Of a DNA stretch of 44,476 nt, positions 26,733 through 33,961 are shown piece after piece (within the stretch, counting starts at the first letter, position 1; each line of letters begins with the position of its first letter). Source of the stretch: DASZMX01 sp035551475 (GTDB taxonomy: Bacteria; Verrucomicrobiota; Verrucomicrobiia; Limisphaerales; Palsa-1400); NCBI GenBank assembly GCA_035551475.1, contig DASZMX010000100.1, positions 1-44,476 on the forward strand, in the 5' to 3' direction. The notes below the pieces were generated by a model. It was not told where the DNA came from and did no database searches. It saw only the letters and a list, made by a program, of their open reading frames with translations. Made by a program: the position numbers and the translations under genes.

Positions 26733-27521
26733 ATGAGATCTCTTTTTTGCGCTCTATTTTTGATGTTGAGTTGGACCGCGCGCGCGGCGACGAATGACAC
26801 GCCGCACGTTTATCCCAGCGGCTTCAGCATCGCCTTGAAGCTGGGCGGGACGTTGTTTGAAGCGCTGCCGCCCGAATGGCAGCAAATCGTCAGCCCGGCG
26901 CCGGTGGTGCTGGACATGAGTGATACGCCGATGGTGGCGCCGGTGGCGCAAAAGGACGACGATAAAACCACGCGCCAAGTCTCCGCTTCGCTCGGTTTCA
27001 TTGACCTGCTGAATCATGTGGCCCACGCGAAGGCCATCGATCGCATCGAGCCGGGTTATTTCCAAAAATATGTGCTCAACCTCTCGCGCACCGACACCAA
27101 TGGCGCCGTGCCCGAGGTGCCGAACATTTCCGACAACCGTTACTGGACGGAATCGGTGATGAACGATCAACTCAGTTTTTTTAACCAGATGTTTGGGCTG
27201 ACCATTGCGATCAATCTTTCGCATCATTACCTGGGTGTTTACGACCGTTACGCTACGCAACTGTCGGGAGCCAAGCCAACGCCCATCAATAAACTGCTCA
27301 CACCGGAGGAATGGAAGGCCGCCTTTCGCGCCGGCGCTTTGAATTCGCTGAATTGCGCCTTGGGTGTCGATGGCGTGCATGCGCTCCTGGACGCGTTCGA
27401 CAAAATGCCGGCGCGCCCTCCCTGGACAACTTTCATTGTGCCGGCCAACGCCAGTATCCGGCAGCTCAACGCGGATTTAACGCAGTACGAAGCGGATTTT
27501 TTTCACGGAAAATTTCACTGA
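26733..27521 (+). CDS. Exported protein of unknown function
   Basis: Protein of 262 residues that I do not recognise. ATG 26733 gives a good signal peptide (MRSLFCALFLMLSWTARA); an in-frame ATG at 26721 is possible. The mature part is soluble and mostly helical, with a segment EPGYFQKYVLNLSRTD, a His-His-rich stretch (INLSHHYLGVYDRY) and TPEEWKAAFRAGALNSLNCALG. A single Cys is in the mature region. It follows the epimerase by about 30 bases and may be the last gene of the glycan operon. No catalytic motif is evident. Confidence 0.65.
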   Translation: MRSLFCALFLMLSWTARAATNDTPHVYPSGFSIALKLGGTLFEALPPEWQQIVSPAPVVLDMSDTPMVAPVAQKDDDKTTRQVSASLGFIDLLNHVAHAKAIDRIEPGYFQKYVLNLSRTDTNGAVPEVPNISDNRYWTESVMNDQLSFFNQMFGLTIAINLSHHYLGVYDRYATQLSGAKPTPINKLLTPEEWKAAFRAGALNSLNCALGVDGVHALLDAFDKMPARPPWTTFIVPANASIRQLNADLTQYEADFFHGKFH

Positions 27522-27609
27522 AAATAGGCTTGTTATCCTGCGCCTCATCAGGCAGAAAATAAGGAACCCCCCAACCAAATCCGCCTCGGCGCGGACAGAG
27601 AAGGTTTCT

Positions 27610-28359
27610 ATGGCTGAGAGCAAACCAGAAGAAAATTGCGCGTTGCTGGAAAAGCAATTGCGCCAGAAAACAGCGCAGTTGGAAGCGGTGACCAAGGAGT
27701 TTGAGCAATTCAGCCACTCGGTTTCGCACGATTTGCGCGCGCCGTTGCGGGCGCTGGAAGGCTTCGCGCAGATCCTGGTCGAGGATCACGGCCCCAAGCT
27801 GGACGCGGAAGGCCGCCGCTGTGTGGACATCCTCGCCGCCAGCGCGCACAAAGCCACTCTGCTCCTGGAAGATCTGCTGCTGTTGTCGCGTCTTTTTCGC
27901 AAGCCCTATGCGCCCAAACCAGCGGTCATGAAAGACATCGTGGCGCAACGCGCGGAGGAGTTGCGCGCCGAAGCCGGTCCCGCTCAAATCAAGGTTGGCG
28001 CGTTGCCAGACAGTTGCGTGGATGGCGACCTCGTAGGCCAGCTCTGGACGATCCTCCTGGAAAACGCCATCAAGTTTAGCCGGGCCCAGCCGGCCCCGGT
28101 GATTGAAGTTTTTGGCCGCGAAGAGCCTGAGCGCATTGTTTACGGCGTGCGCGACAACGGCATAGGTTTCGATCCCAAGTATATCGGGCGGCTGTTTGGC
28201 GTGTTTCAACGTTTGAACGGCGATGCTGAGTACCCGGGGCGGGGGATTGGCCTCGCGATGGCGCGCCGCATCGTGGTGCGTCATGGGGGCGAAATATGGG
28301 CGGAAGGCCAGGCCGGCAAAGGCGCCACGTTTTCCTTCGCGTTGCCCAAGCCGGGTTGA
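27610..28359 (+). CDS. Sensor-less histidine kinase
   Basis: Short soluble kinase of 249 residues. A brief N-terminal coiled coil leads into a phytochrome-type HisKA with phospho-acceptor His40 (VSHDLRAPLRAL), followed by an ATPase domain with N box (LLENAIKFS), G1 (DNGIGFDP), the VFQRL F box and G2 (GRGIGLAMAR). No sensor, PAS or membrane part is present, so it must receive input through another protein. A GAGAAGG lies at good distance before the ATG. It precedes a hybrid kinase that carries two receivers, a possible partner. Confidence 0.87.
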   Translation: MAESKPEENCALLEKQLRQKTAQLEAVTKEFEQFSHSVSHDLRAPLRALEGFAQILVEDHGPKLDAEGRRCVDILAASAHKATLLLEDLLLLSRLFRKPYAPKPAVMKDIVAQRAEELRAEAGPAQIKVGALPDSCVDGDLVGQLWTILLENAIKFSRAQPAPVIEVFGREEPERIVYGVRDNGIGFDPKYIGRLFGVFQRLNGDAEYPGRGIGLAMARRIVVRHGGEIWAEGQAGKGATFSFALPKPG

Positions 28360-28432
28360 GGCTGGCGGCGTAAATGAGAAGCATAGAGGAGTGGATTTTT
28401 GCCCATCCTTGGGCTATGATTGCTTGGTTCAA

Positions 28433-28445
28433 TTGACAGTTGTCA
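28433..28445. promoter_or_regulatory. TGACA-GT-TGTCA palindrome
   Basis: A perfect inverted repeat of five bases with a two-base spacer (28434-28445), lying about 20 bases before the hybrid kinase start. The left arm reads TTGACA, but no -10 box lies at the right distance. It could be an operator; the length allows chance. Confidence 0.2.
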
Positions 28446-28455
28446 TGTTTCTTGC

Positions 28456-28462
28456 AAGGAGG
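28456..28462 (+). promoter_or_regulatory. Strong ribosome binding site AAGGAGG
   Basis: A full AAGGAGG four bases before ATG 28467. It decides the start of the hybrid kinase over the earlier in-frame start at 28440. Such strong sites are rare in this window. Confidence 0.75.
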
Positions 28463-28466
28463 CTGT

Positions 28467-30401
28467 ATGAATAAGATCGCCGAGGCTGACGAGGCCCCAG
28501 CTTTGTCGCGTCGTGAAACCCCGGCGGCGGACGCAGGGCGCCCGGTGGGCCTGCGGGTTCTTCTGCTGGAGGACAATCCGATGGATGCGGAACTCATCCT
28601 CCGGGAGTTGCGCCGCTCCGAAATCGCAGTCCTCGCCCATTGCGTCGAATCCCGCGCGGACTTCATTCAAGCCCTCGCCGATTTCCAGCCGGATATTATT
28701 CTCTCGGATTTTTCCATGCCATCGTTCACCGCGATCGAGGCGCTGGAAATATTGCGCGACCGCGCGGAAAATCCGCCGTTCATTCTCGTCACCGGTTCGC
28801 AATCCGAAGAGGTGGCCGTGGAGTGCATGCGCGAAGGCGCGGACGATTATATTTTAAAGGCCACGCTCAAACGGCTGCCCTCGGCCATGCTCAACGCCAT
28901 CCGCAAGCACGATTCAGAGCGGGAACGGCGCCAGGCGGAGGCGGAAGTCGAAAAGCTCGCGGCCTTTCCGCGGGTCAATCCCAATCCCATCTTCGAATTG
29001 ACAGCGCGCGGTGCCTTGACCTATTGCAATCGCGCCGCGGAGGAAATGGCGCGCGCCGCCGGCAAGTCGCCGGAAGCGATTTTGCCCGAAGACATTCGCC
29101 TCGTCATTCAGGAAGCTTTGCGCACGGGACGAAGCGACCTGCGCCGCGAAACCAACACGGATGATCGTGTTATTTCCTGGTCGTTCTTTCCCATCCGCGC
29201 CAGCCAGGTGGTGCATTGTTACGCGGTGGATGTCACCGAGCGCCTGAACCTGGAGGCGCAATTGCGCCAGTCGCAAAAAATGGATTCCGTGGGCCAACTG
29301 GCCGCGGGCATAGCGCACGATTTTAACAATGTCCTCACGATTGTGCGCGGTTATTCGCAATTGCTCCTGGAAGACAAGCAGCTCGAAACGCACATCCGGG
29401 AGCCGCTCGAACAAATCGCCGTCGCCACCGAACGCGCCACTAATCTCACGCGGCAGCTTCTGATGTTCAGCCGCAAGCAAGTCATGCAGCCCATGCCGCT
29501 GGACTTGAACGATATCGTCCGGTCTGTCACGAAAATGTTGCGCCGCATCCTTGGCGAAGACATTTGTGTCCACTTTCATTATTCACCGCATTTGCCGGCT
29601 ATTTTTGGCGACGACGGCATGATCGAACAGATCATCCTTAACCTCGCCGTGAACGCGCGGGATGCGATGCCGCGCGGCGGCAACCTCACCATTGGCACCA
29701 ATACGATTGACATCACACCGGAGCACACGCGCGTCAATTCCGAGGCGAAAGTTGGGCAGTTTGTTTGCCTGCGCATCAGTGATTCCGGGTCGGGCATTCC
29801 GGCGGAAATTTTGCCGCGCATTTTTGAGCCGTTCTTCACGACCAAAGGCGTGGGGAAGGGGACCGGCCTCGGCCTGGCCACGGTTTATGGCATTGTCAAA
29901 CAACACCACGGCTGGGTGGAGGTTTTGACCGAGCGCGGCCGAGGGACCACCTTTCGCGTGTTTTTGCCCGCCAGCGCCAGCGTGGCCGATGCCGGCCAAA
30001 GCGAGCTCGAGGCGCACGAGGATTGTTACGGCTCGGAAACCATCCTGGTGGTGGAAGACGAGCCGGAGCTGCGCAACATGGTTTGCGAAATTTTGCGGCA
30101 GTACGGTTACACCACGTTGTCCGCCGGCTCGGGCCCCGAAGCCGTTCCCATCTGGCGCCAGCACGCCGCGCGCGTCGATCTGCTTCTGACGGACATGGTC
30201 ATGCCGGGCAACATGAGCGGCAAAGAGCTGGCCGAGCGGCTGAAGGTGGAGAATCCCCGCCTTAAATCCATTTTCACGAGCGGCTACAGCGTGGAAGTGA
30301 TGGCCAACGATCTCGGCATGAAACGCGGCCTCAACTTTTTGCAAAAGCCCTATCATCCGCGCGCCCTGCTGAAAGTAGTGCGCGATTGCCTCGATTCTTA
30401 A
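28467..30401 (+). CDS. Hybrid histidine kinase REC-PAS-HisKA-HATPase-REC
   Basis: Soluble protein of 644 residues. An N-terminal receiver (VLLLEDNPMDAEL, phosphoacceptor Asp81 in LSDFSMP, then YILKATLKRL) is followed by a PAS-like domain at about 165-265. The HisKA has phospho-acceptor His284 (IAHDFNNVLTIVRGY), and the ATPase domain shows NLAVNARDAMP, DSGSGIP and GTGLGLATVYGI. A second receiver closes the protein (LVVEDEPELRN, Asp576 in LTDMVMPGNMSG, LQKPYHPRALL). The FNN-type HisKA and trailing receiver are typical of large orphan hybrid kinases. No membrane segment is present. The start is fixed by AAGGAGG. Confidence 0.9.
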   Translation: MNKIAEADEAPALSRRETPAADAGRPVGLRVLLLEDNPMDAELILRELRRSEIAVLAHCVESRADFIQALADFQPDIILSDFSMPSFTAIEALEILRDRAENPPFILVTGSQSEEVAVECMREGADDYILKATLKRLPSAMLNAIRKHDSERERRQAEAEVEKLAAFPRVNPNPIFELTARGALTYCNRAAEEMARAAGKSPEAILPEDIRLVIQEALRTGRSDLRRETNTDDRVISWSFFPIRASQVVHCYAVDVTERLNLEAQLRQSQKMDSVGQLAAGIAHDFNNVLTIVRGYSQLLLEDKQLETHIREPLEQIAVATERATNLTRQLLMFSRKQVMQPMPLDLNDIVRSVTKMLRRILGEDICVHFHYSPHLPAIFGDDGMIEQIILNLAVNARDAMPRGGNLTIGTNTIDITPEHTRVNSEAKVGQFVCLRISDSGSGIPAEILPRIFEPFFTTKGVGKGTGLGLATVYGIVKQHHGWVEVLTERGRGTTFRVFLPASASVADAGQSELEAHEDCYGSETILVVEDEPELRNMVCEILRQYGYTTLSAGSGPEAVPIWRQHAARVDLLLTDMVMPGNMSGKELAERLKVENPRLKSIFTSGYSVEVMANDLGMKRGLNFLQKPYHPRALLKVVRDCLDS

Positions 30402-30473
30402 CCGGCGGCGGCGCGCGCCTTGGAAAATCCGTCTGGCGTAATGGCTTTCAGCCGTTATTCTTCGGCATTGGCC

Positions 30474-31679
30474 ATGACGAGCGCCCAAACGCAGACGGTG
30501 GACTTAAGCATCGTAATCCCGTGCTTGAACGAGGCGGAGACCATCGGGCGTTGCGTGGAAAAAGCGGTCTTGGGAATGCAACGGGCGGGCGTTTCGGGGG
30601 AAATCGTGGTGGCGGACAATGGCAGCTCCGACGGCTCCCGGCAATTGGCGGAACGGGCGGGGGCGCGCGTTGTGCCGGTGGCGGAAAAAGGCTACGGCAA
30701 CGCCCTGCGCGGCGGCATTCTCGCGGCCCGCGGCCGCTGGATCATCATGGGGGACGCGGATGACACCTACGACTTTTCGCAAATCCAGGTGTTTGTTGAC
30801 AAGCTGCGCGAAGGCTGTGACGTCGTGATGGGATGCCGCATGCCGCGCGGCGGCGGCACGGTGATGCCCGGCGCCATGCCGTGGAAAAATCGTTACATCG
30901 GCAACCCTATTTTGTCGTTTATCGGGAAATTGCTTTTTCGCACGCCCATCAATGATTTTCATTGCGGTCTGCGCGCATTTTCCAAGGACGCCTTTGCGCG
31001 GATGGATTTGAAGACCACCGGGATGGAGTTTGCCTCGGAAATGGTGATGAAGGCTTCACTCGAATCCATGCGCATGGCCGAGGCGCCGGTGACGCTTTAC
31101 CCCGACCCGCGCAATCGCACGCCGCATTTGCGCCCATGGCGGGATGGCTGGCGCCATTTGCGGTTGATGCTGATTTTTTCGCCGCGCTGGCTTTTTCTCA
31201 TGCCGGGACTCGCGCTGTGCGCGGCGGGCCTCGTCGTGGGCGCGCTGACCTACCAACCGCTGCGCGTGGGGCCGATGGTGTTTGACGTCGGCACGTTGAC
31301 GGTCGCCTGCATGTGGGTGATTATCGGCATCCAGTTTATTTCCTTCGGTTGTTTCACCAAAGTGTTCGCGATTGCGGAGGGGCTTTTGCCCGAGGATCCC
31401 AAATTTACGGGCGTGTTCCGCTACATCAATCTGGAGCGAGGCATTGTCCTGGGCGCCGCGATTGTGGCAGTTGGACTAGCCATGTTGATTCACGCGTTGC
31501 TGGCCTGGGAAAAGACTGGCTACGGCGTGCTGGATTACGGGCGCAATTTGCGCCGCCTGATTCCCGCCGCCGCGCTGATGGTGATTGGCGTGCAGACTAT
31601 TTCGGCCAGTTTTTTCATGAGCATTCTCGGGTTGAAAACGCGCACGCGCCGGCCGCCGGGCGCGCGCGACGAGAAATGA
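30474..31679 (+). CDS. Family 2 glycosyltransferase with C-terminal membrane helices
   Basis: Polyprenyl-phosphate-mannose-synthase-like GT2 enzyme of about 401 residues. The N-terminal catalytic domain starts LSIVIPCLNEAETI, with VADNGSSDGS for the nucleotide and MGDADDTYDF as the metal-binding acidic motif, then NDFHCGLRAF. About four membrane helices follow in the C-terminal third. ATG 30474 is chosen because it starts eight residues before the first strand; ATG 30441 is possible, and no Shine-Dalgarno decides. The stop overlaps the methyltransferase start as ATGA. The likely product is a lipid-linked sugar for envelope glycan assembly; acceptor and donor are unknown. Confidence 0.85.
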   Translation: MTSAQTQTVDLSIVIPCLNEAETIGRCVEKAVLGMQRAGVSGEIVVADNGSSDGSRQLAERAGARVVPVAEKGYGNALRGGILAARGRWIIMGDADDTYDFSQIQVFVDKLREGCDVVMGCRMPRGGGTVMPGAMPWKNRYIGNPILSFIGKLLFRTPINDFHCGLRAFSKDAFARMDLKTTGMEFASEMVMKASLESMRMAEAPVTLYPDPRNRTPHLRPWRDGWRHLRLMLIFSPRWLFLMPGLALCAAGLVVGALTYQPLRVGPMVFDVGTLTVACMWVIIGIQFISFGCFTKVFAIAEGLLPEDPKFTGVFRYINLERGIVLGAAIVAVGLAMLIHALLAWEKTGYGVLDYGRNLRRLIPAAALMVIGVQTISASFFMSILGLKTRTRRPPGARDEK

Positions 31680-32227
31680 AAGCCGCGGATCGCATCCTGC
31701 AAAAATGGCGCATTGCCAAAGCCGCGCCTCATATCCCGCGCGGCGCCCGGATCCTCGACATCGGCAGCGCCGACGGCGCGTTGTTCCGCGCCTTGGGCCA
31801 CGCGCACGAGTCAAGCATTGGAATCGATCCCACGCTGCCGCGGCACGCCGCCGTGGGCCGTTTTCGCATGATCGCGGGTTACTTCCCCCAGGACCTGCCG
31901 ACGGCTGAACCTTTCGACGTCATCGCCATGCTCGCCACTCTGGAGCATTTTCCTCCTGCCACCTACGAGGAGCTTGGCCGGGGGTGCGCCCAATACCTCA
32001 AGCCGGGAGGAAAGCTTATCATCACCGTGCCTTCCCCGGCGGTCGATGGCATCCTCAAAATCCTGCATGCTTTGCGCCTGATCGATGGAATGTCCCTCGA
32101 GGAGCATCACGGCTACGATGTCAACCATACGACACGCATTTTTGCGGAGGAATTTTTCATCCTGCGCCGCCGTGCGGCCTTTCAACTGGGACTGAACAAT
32201 CTTTTTGTGTTTGAGCGCCGAACCTGA
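31676..32227 (+). CDS. Class I SAM-dependent methyltransferase
   Basis: Small methyltransferase of 183 residues. The SAM-binding motif I is ILDIGSADGALF, an acidic residue follows in SIGIDPTLP, the motif IV region is VIAMLATLEHFPP, and LKPGGKLIITVPSP is the usual late strand of the methyltransf_11 type. ATG 31676 overlaps the preceding stop by four bases, so it is translated with the glycosyltransferase and could act on the same lipid or glycan. The substrate is not recognisable. A longer in-frame reading upstream is a shadow of the glycosyltransferase. Confidence 0.83.
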   Translation: MKAADRILQKWRIAKAAPHIPRGARILDIGSADGALFRALGHAHESSIGIDPTLPRHAAVGRFRMIAGYFPQDLPTAEPFDVIAMLATLEHFPPATYEELGRGCAQYLKPGGKLIITVPSPAVDGILKILHALRLIDGMSLEEHHGYDVNHTTRIFAEEFFILRRRAAFQLGLNNLFVFERRT

Positions 32228-32236
32228 ACCAAGCCT

Positions 32237-33751
32237 ATGACAGAATCCAGCGCCGATCCCTCTCTCTCCGCCTCAATGGAAGCGCGGTTCGCCGCGCTGC
32301 GGCGTTATGTGCCGTTGTTGGTGTGGATCATGGCCATCGGCACAATCCTTTTTATTCCCGCCAAAATTATTGGGTACGGCTATCTCCCGCCCGACGATGC
32401 CCTCCGCCACGCCGCGCAAGGCGTCAGCGGCAAGCCGTGGTCGGAGGTCATGGTGCTGCGCGAGCCGTTGAAAGTGGATTTTCAATACGGTTGGGATCTG
32501 ATCCAGCGCGTCTGGCACCGATGGTTCGACGCCGGCGCCGAAAGCCTGGTGGAAATTTCCATCGGAACCCTGTTTGTGCTGGTCAGCGCGGTCGTGCTGG
32601 TTTGGCTGCGCCGCCCTGAAGCGTGGCTGGGAGCGCTGTTTCTTAATTGCCTGGTGGGCAATCCGGTCAATCGATTCTTCTTCGGGCGGCCTTATTTGGT
32701 CACCATTGCCGCCGGGTTGTTCATCTTGCTCGCCTGGCGCCGCTCCGGTCCGGCGGGTCCGCGCTTGCGGGATGTGGCGTGGATTGCCGCCGCCATTGGG
32801 CTGGCCTGTTATATTCATGGCACCTGGTATTTATGGGTGGTTATGGTCGCCGCGTTTTTTCTGGCGGGCCAGATTCGCTGGAGCGTGGCCGTGGGCTGCG
32901 GCTGGCTGCTCGGAGCTGTGCTGGCGGGGGTCGCCACCGGCCATCCCATTGATTATTTGACAGGGGCGGTGCAAGTGGCGTTGCGCGCGGTGGGGAATTT
33001 CACCACCCAAACCATGGCCGCCACGGAATTGCAACCCGCCCTGAATTTCAATCCCGCCCTGGTGCTGGGCGCCATGCTGATGGCGCGCGGCTTGATTAAA
33101 GCGCCTTGGCAGCCCTTGCGCCGCGACCCGGCCTTTTGGCTGGCGGTAATCGGCTGGATTCTGGGGTGCGGCGCCGGGCGCTTCTGGTACGACTGGGGCA
33201 TGGTCGGCCTGCTGGTCGTCATGACCACCGACCTGCAAACCCTGCTCGAAGCCACCATTGTCTCGGACTCCGTCGAACGTCTGTTGGGCGTCGGCGCGCT
33301 GGCGCTGGGAGTTTATGGCGCTATGACGGCGGATGTGGGAGGCCGCTGGACGGCAACGCTGCACGACCAATATTTGACAGAGAGCGATCCCACGTTGACC
33401 GAGTGGTTGCCGGGCAAAGGCGGCATTTTCTACGCCAACACCATGCGCCTGTTTTACCAAACGTATTTCAAGAATCCCAATGCACCGTGGAAATATGTGC
33501 TGGGCTTTGAGCCGACGCTCATGCCCGACGACGATTTTCTCGTGTATCACCGCATCATGTGGGATTACGAGGATGACCACGCCTACGATTCCTGGGTGAA
33601 AAAAATGCGCCCGATTGACCGCCTGGCCGTGATCGGCGCCAAGCCCCACATTGACGCGCTGGAGTGGCATTACACTCGCGCAGGTTATTGGCTGGGCCGC
33701 CTCCCCCTCACCAACGCGCCTTCCCTTACGGAACCCAAAGCGGTGAAATGA
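32237..33751 (+). CDS. Polytopic membrane protein, GT-C-like
   Basis: Membrane protein of 504 residues with about nine predicted helices and a soluble C-terminal tail of about 140 residues. The first external loop carries an acidic pair (YGYLPPDDALRHA), the position of the catalytic or metal-binding Asp residues in GT-C glycosyltransferases, which use lipid-linked donors. The tail (WLPGKGGIFYANTMRLFYQ) has no match that I recognise. It starts nine bases after the methyltransferase and most likely completes the same glycan-assembly unit. The GT-C assignment rests on topology and the DD motif only. Confidence 0.6.
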   Translation: MTESSADPSLSASMEARFAALRRYVPLLVWIMAIGTILFIPAKIIGYGYLPPDDALRHAAQGVSGKPWSEVMVLREPLKVDFQYGWDLIQRVWHRWFDAGAESLVEISIGTLFVLVSAVVLVWLRRPEAWLGALFLNCLVGNPVNRFFFGRPYLVTIAAGLFILLAWRRSGPAGPRLRDVAWIAAAIGLACYIHGTWYLWVVMVAAFFLAGQIRWSVAVGCGWLLGAVLAGVATGHPIDYLTGAVQVALRAVGNFTTQTMAATELQPALNFNPALVLGAMLMARGLIKAPWQPLRRDPAFWLAVIGWILGCGAGRFWYDWGMVGLLVVMTTDLQTLLEATIVSDSVERLLGVGALALGVYGAMTADVGGRWTATLHDQYLTESDPTLTEWLPGKGGIFYANTMRLFYQTYFKNPNAPWKYVLGFEPTLMPDDDFLVYHRIMWDYEDDHAYDSWVKKMRPIDRLAVIGAKPHIDALEWHYTRAGYWLGRLPLTNAPSLTEPKAVK

Positions 33752-33753
33752 AC

Positions 33754-33828
33754 CGGGGCTTAATTTGAGCGGCAGGAGCAAGGAGCTCCTCTCGTCAATG
33801 CATTGATGGCTCGTTAAGGCGTGCCCCG
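33754..33828 (+). ncRNA. Candidate structured RNA, three-way junction
   Basis: The 75 bases after the stop of the GT-C-like gene can fold into one compact junction. The closing stem is CGGGGC (33754-33759) with GCCCCG (33823-33828), extended by TTAA (33760-33763) with TTAA (33814-33817) and GAGC (33767-33770) with GCTC (33809-33812). Inside are two hairpins: AGGAG/CTCCT (33774-33790) and CGTCAA/TTGATG (33793-33808, one G-U). About 25 pairs form. No T-run follows, so it is not a simple terminator. It may be a 5' leader element of the NHL gene or a 3' UTR structure. I do not recognise a known riboswitch class. Confidence 0.4.
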
Positions 33829-33950
33829 ATTGAGCGCTATGGCTGCGGCGCTAGGGTTGGTGGCGCGCGCGCCGAGCGTTCCAGTTCAAATCCGAAGGCG
33901 CCAAGCGACGTGAAAGGTCGCGCAAGATCGCAACGTAAGGCAGAGGCATC
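33829..33950 (+). other. GC-rich leader with further hairpins
   Basis: Bases between the junction and the ribosome binding site of the NHL gene. Possible hairpins are AGCGC/GCGCT (33833-33852), GGCGC/GCGCC (33862-33873) and GCGAC/GTCGC with a seven-base loop (33905-33921). No gene is seen here. Confidence 0.35.
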
Positions 33951-33958
33951 AAGGAGGG
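33951..33958 (+). promoter_or_regulatory. Strong ribosome binding site AAGGAGGG
   Basis: A full Shine-Dalgarno three bases before ATG 33962, one of the two best in the window. It fixes the start of the Ig/NHL protein. Confidence 0.75.
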
Positions 33959-33961
33959 ACT

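Larger units (their letters stand above)
17579..27521 (+). other. Candidate amino-sugar glycan utilisation operon
   Basis: Seven genes in one direction with junctions ATGA, 32 bases, 13 bases, ATGA, 4 bases and 32 bases. They encode a pseudopilin, a GH114-like enzyme, a symporter, a GH-D-like enzyme, a NahK-like kinase, an epimerase and an unknown exported protein. The CBM9-like gene at 14870 is separated from them by a terminator. Confidence 0.6.

Noticed and set aside
28401..28414. GCCCA-TCCT-TGGGC hairpin after the sensor-less kinase
   Set aside because: Only five pairs and the T-run is upstream of the stem; not convincing as a terminator in either direction without further support.
33884..33893. 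GTTCAAATCC, which looks like a tRNA T-loop
   Set aside because: No T stem, acceptor stem or anticodon arm can be formed around it.
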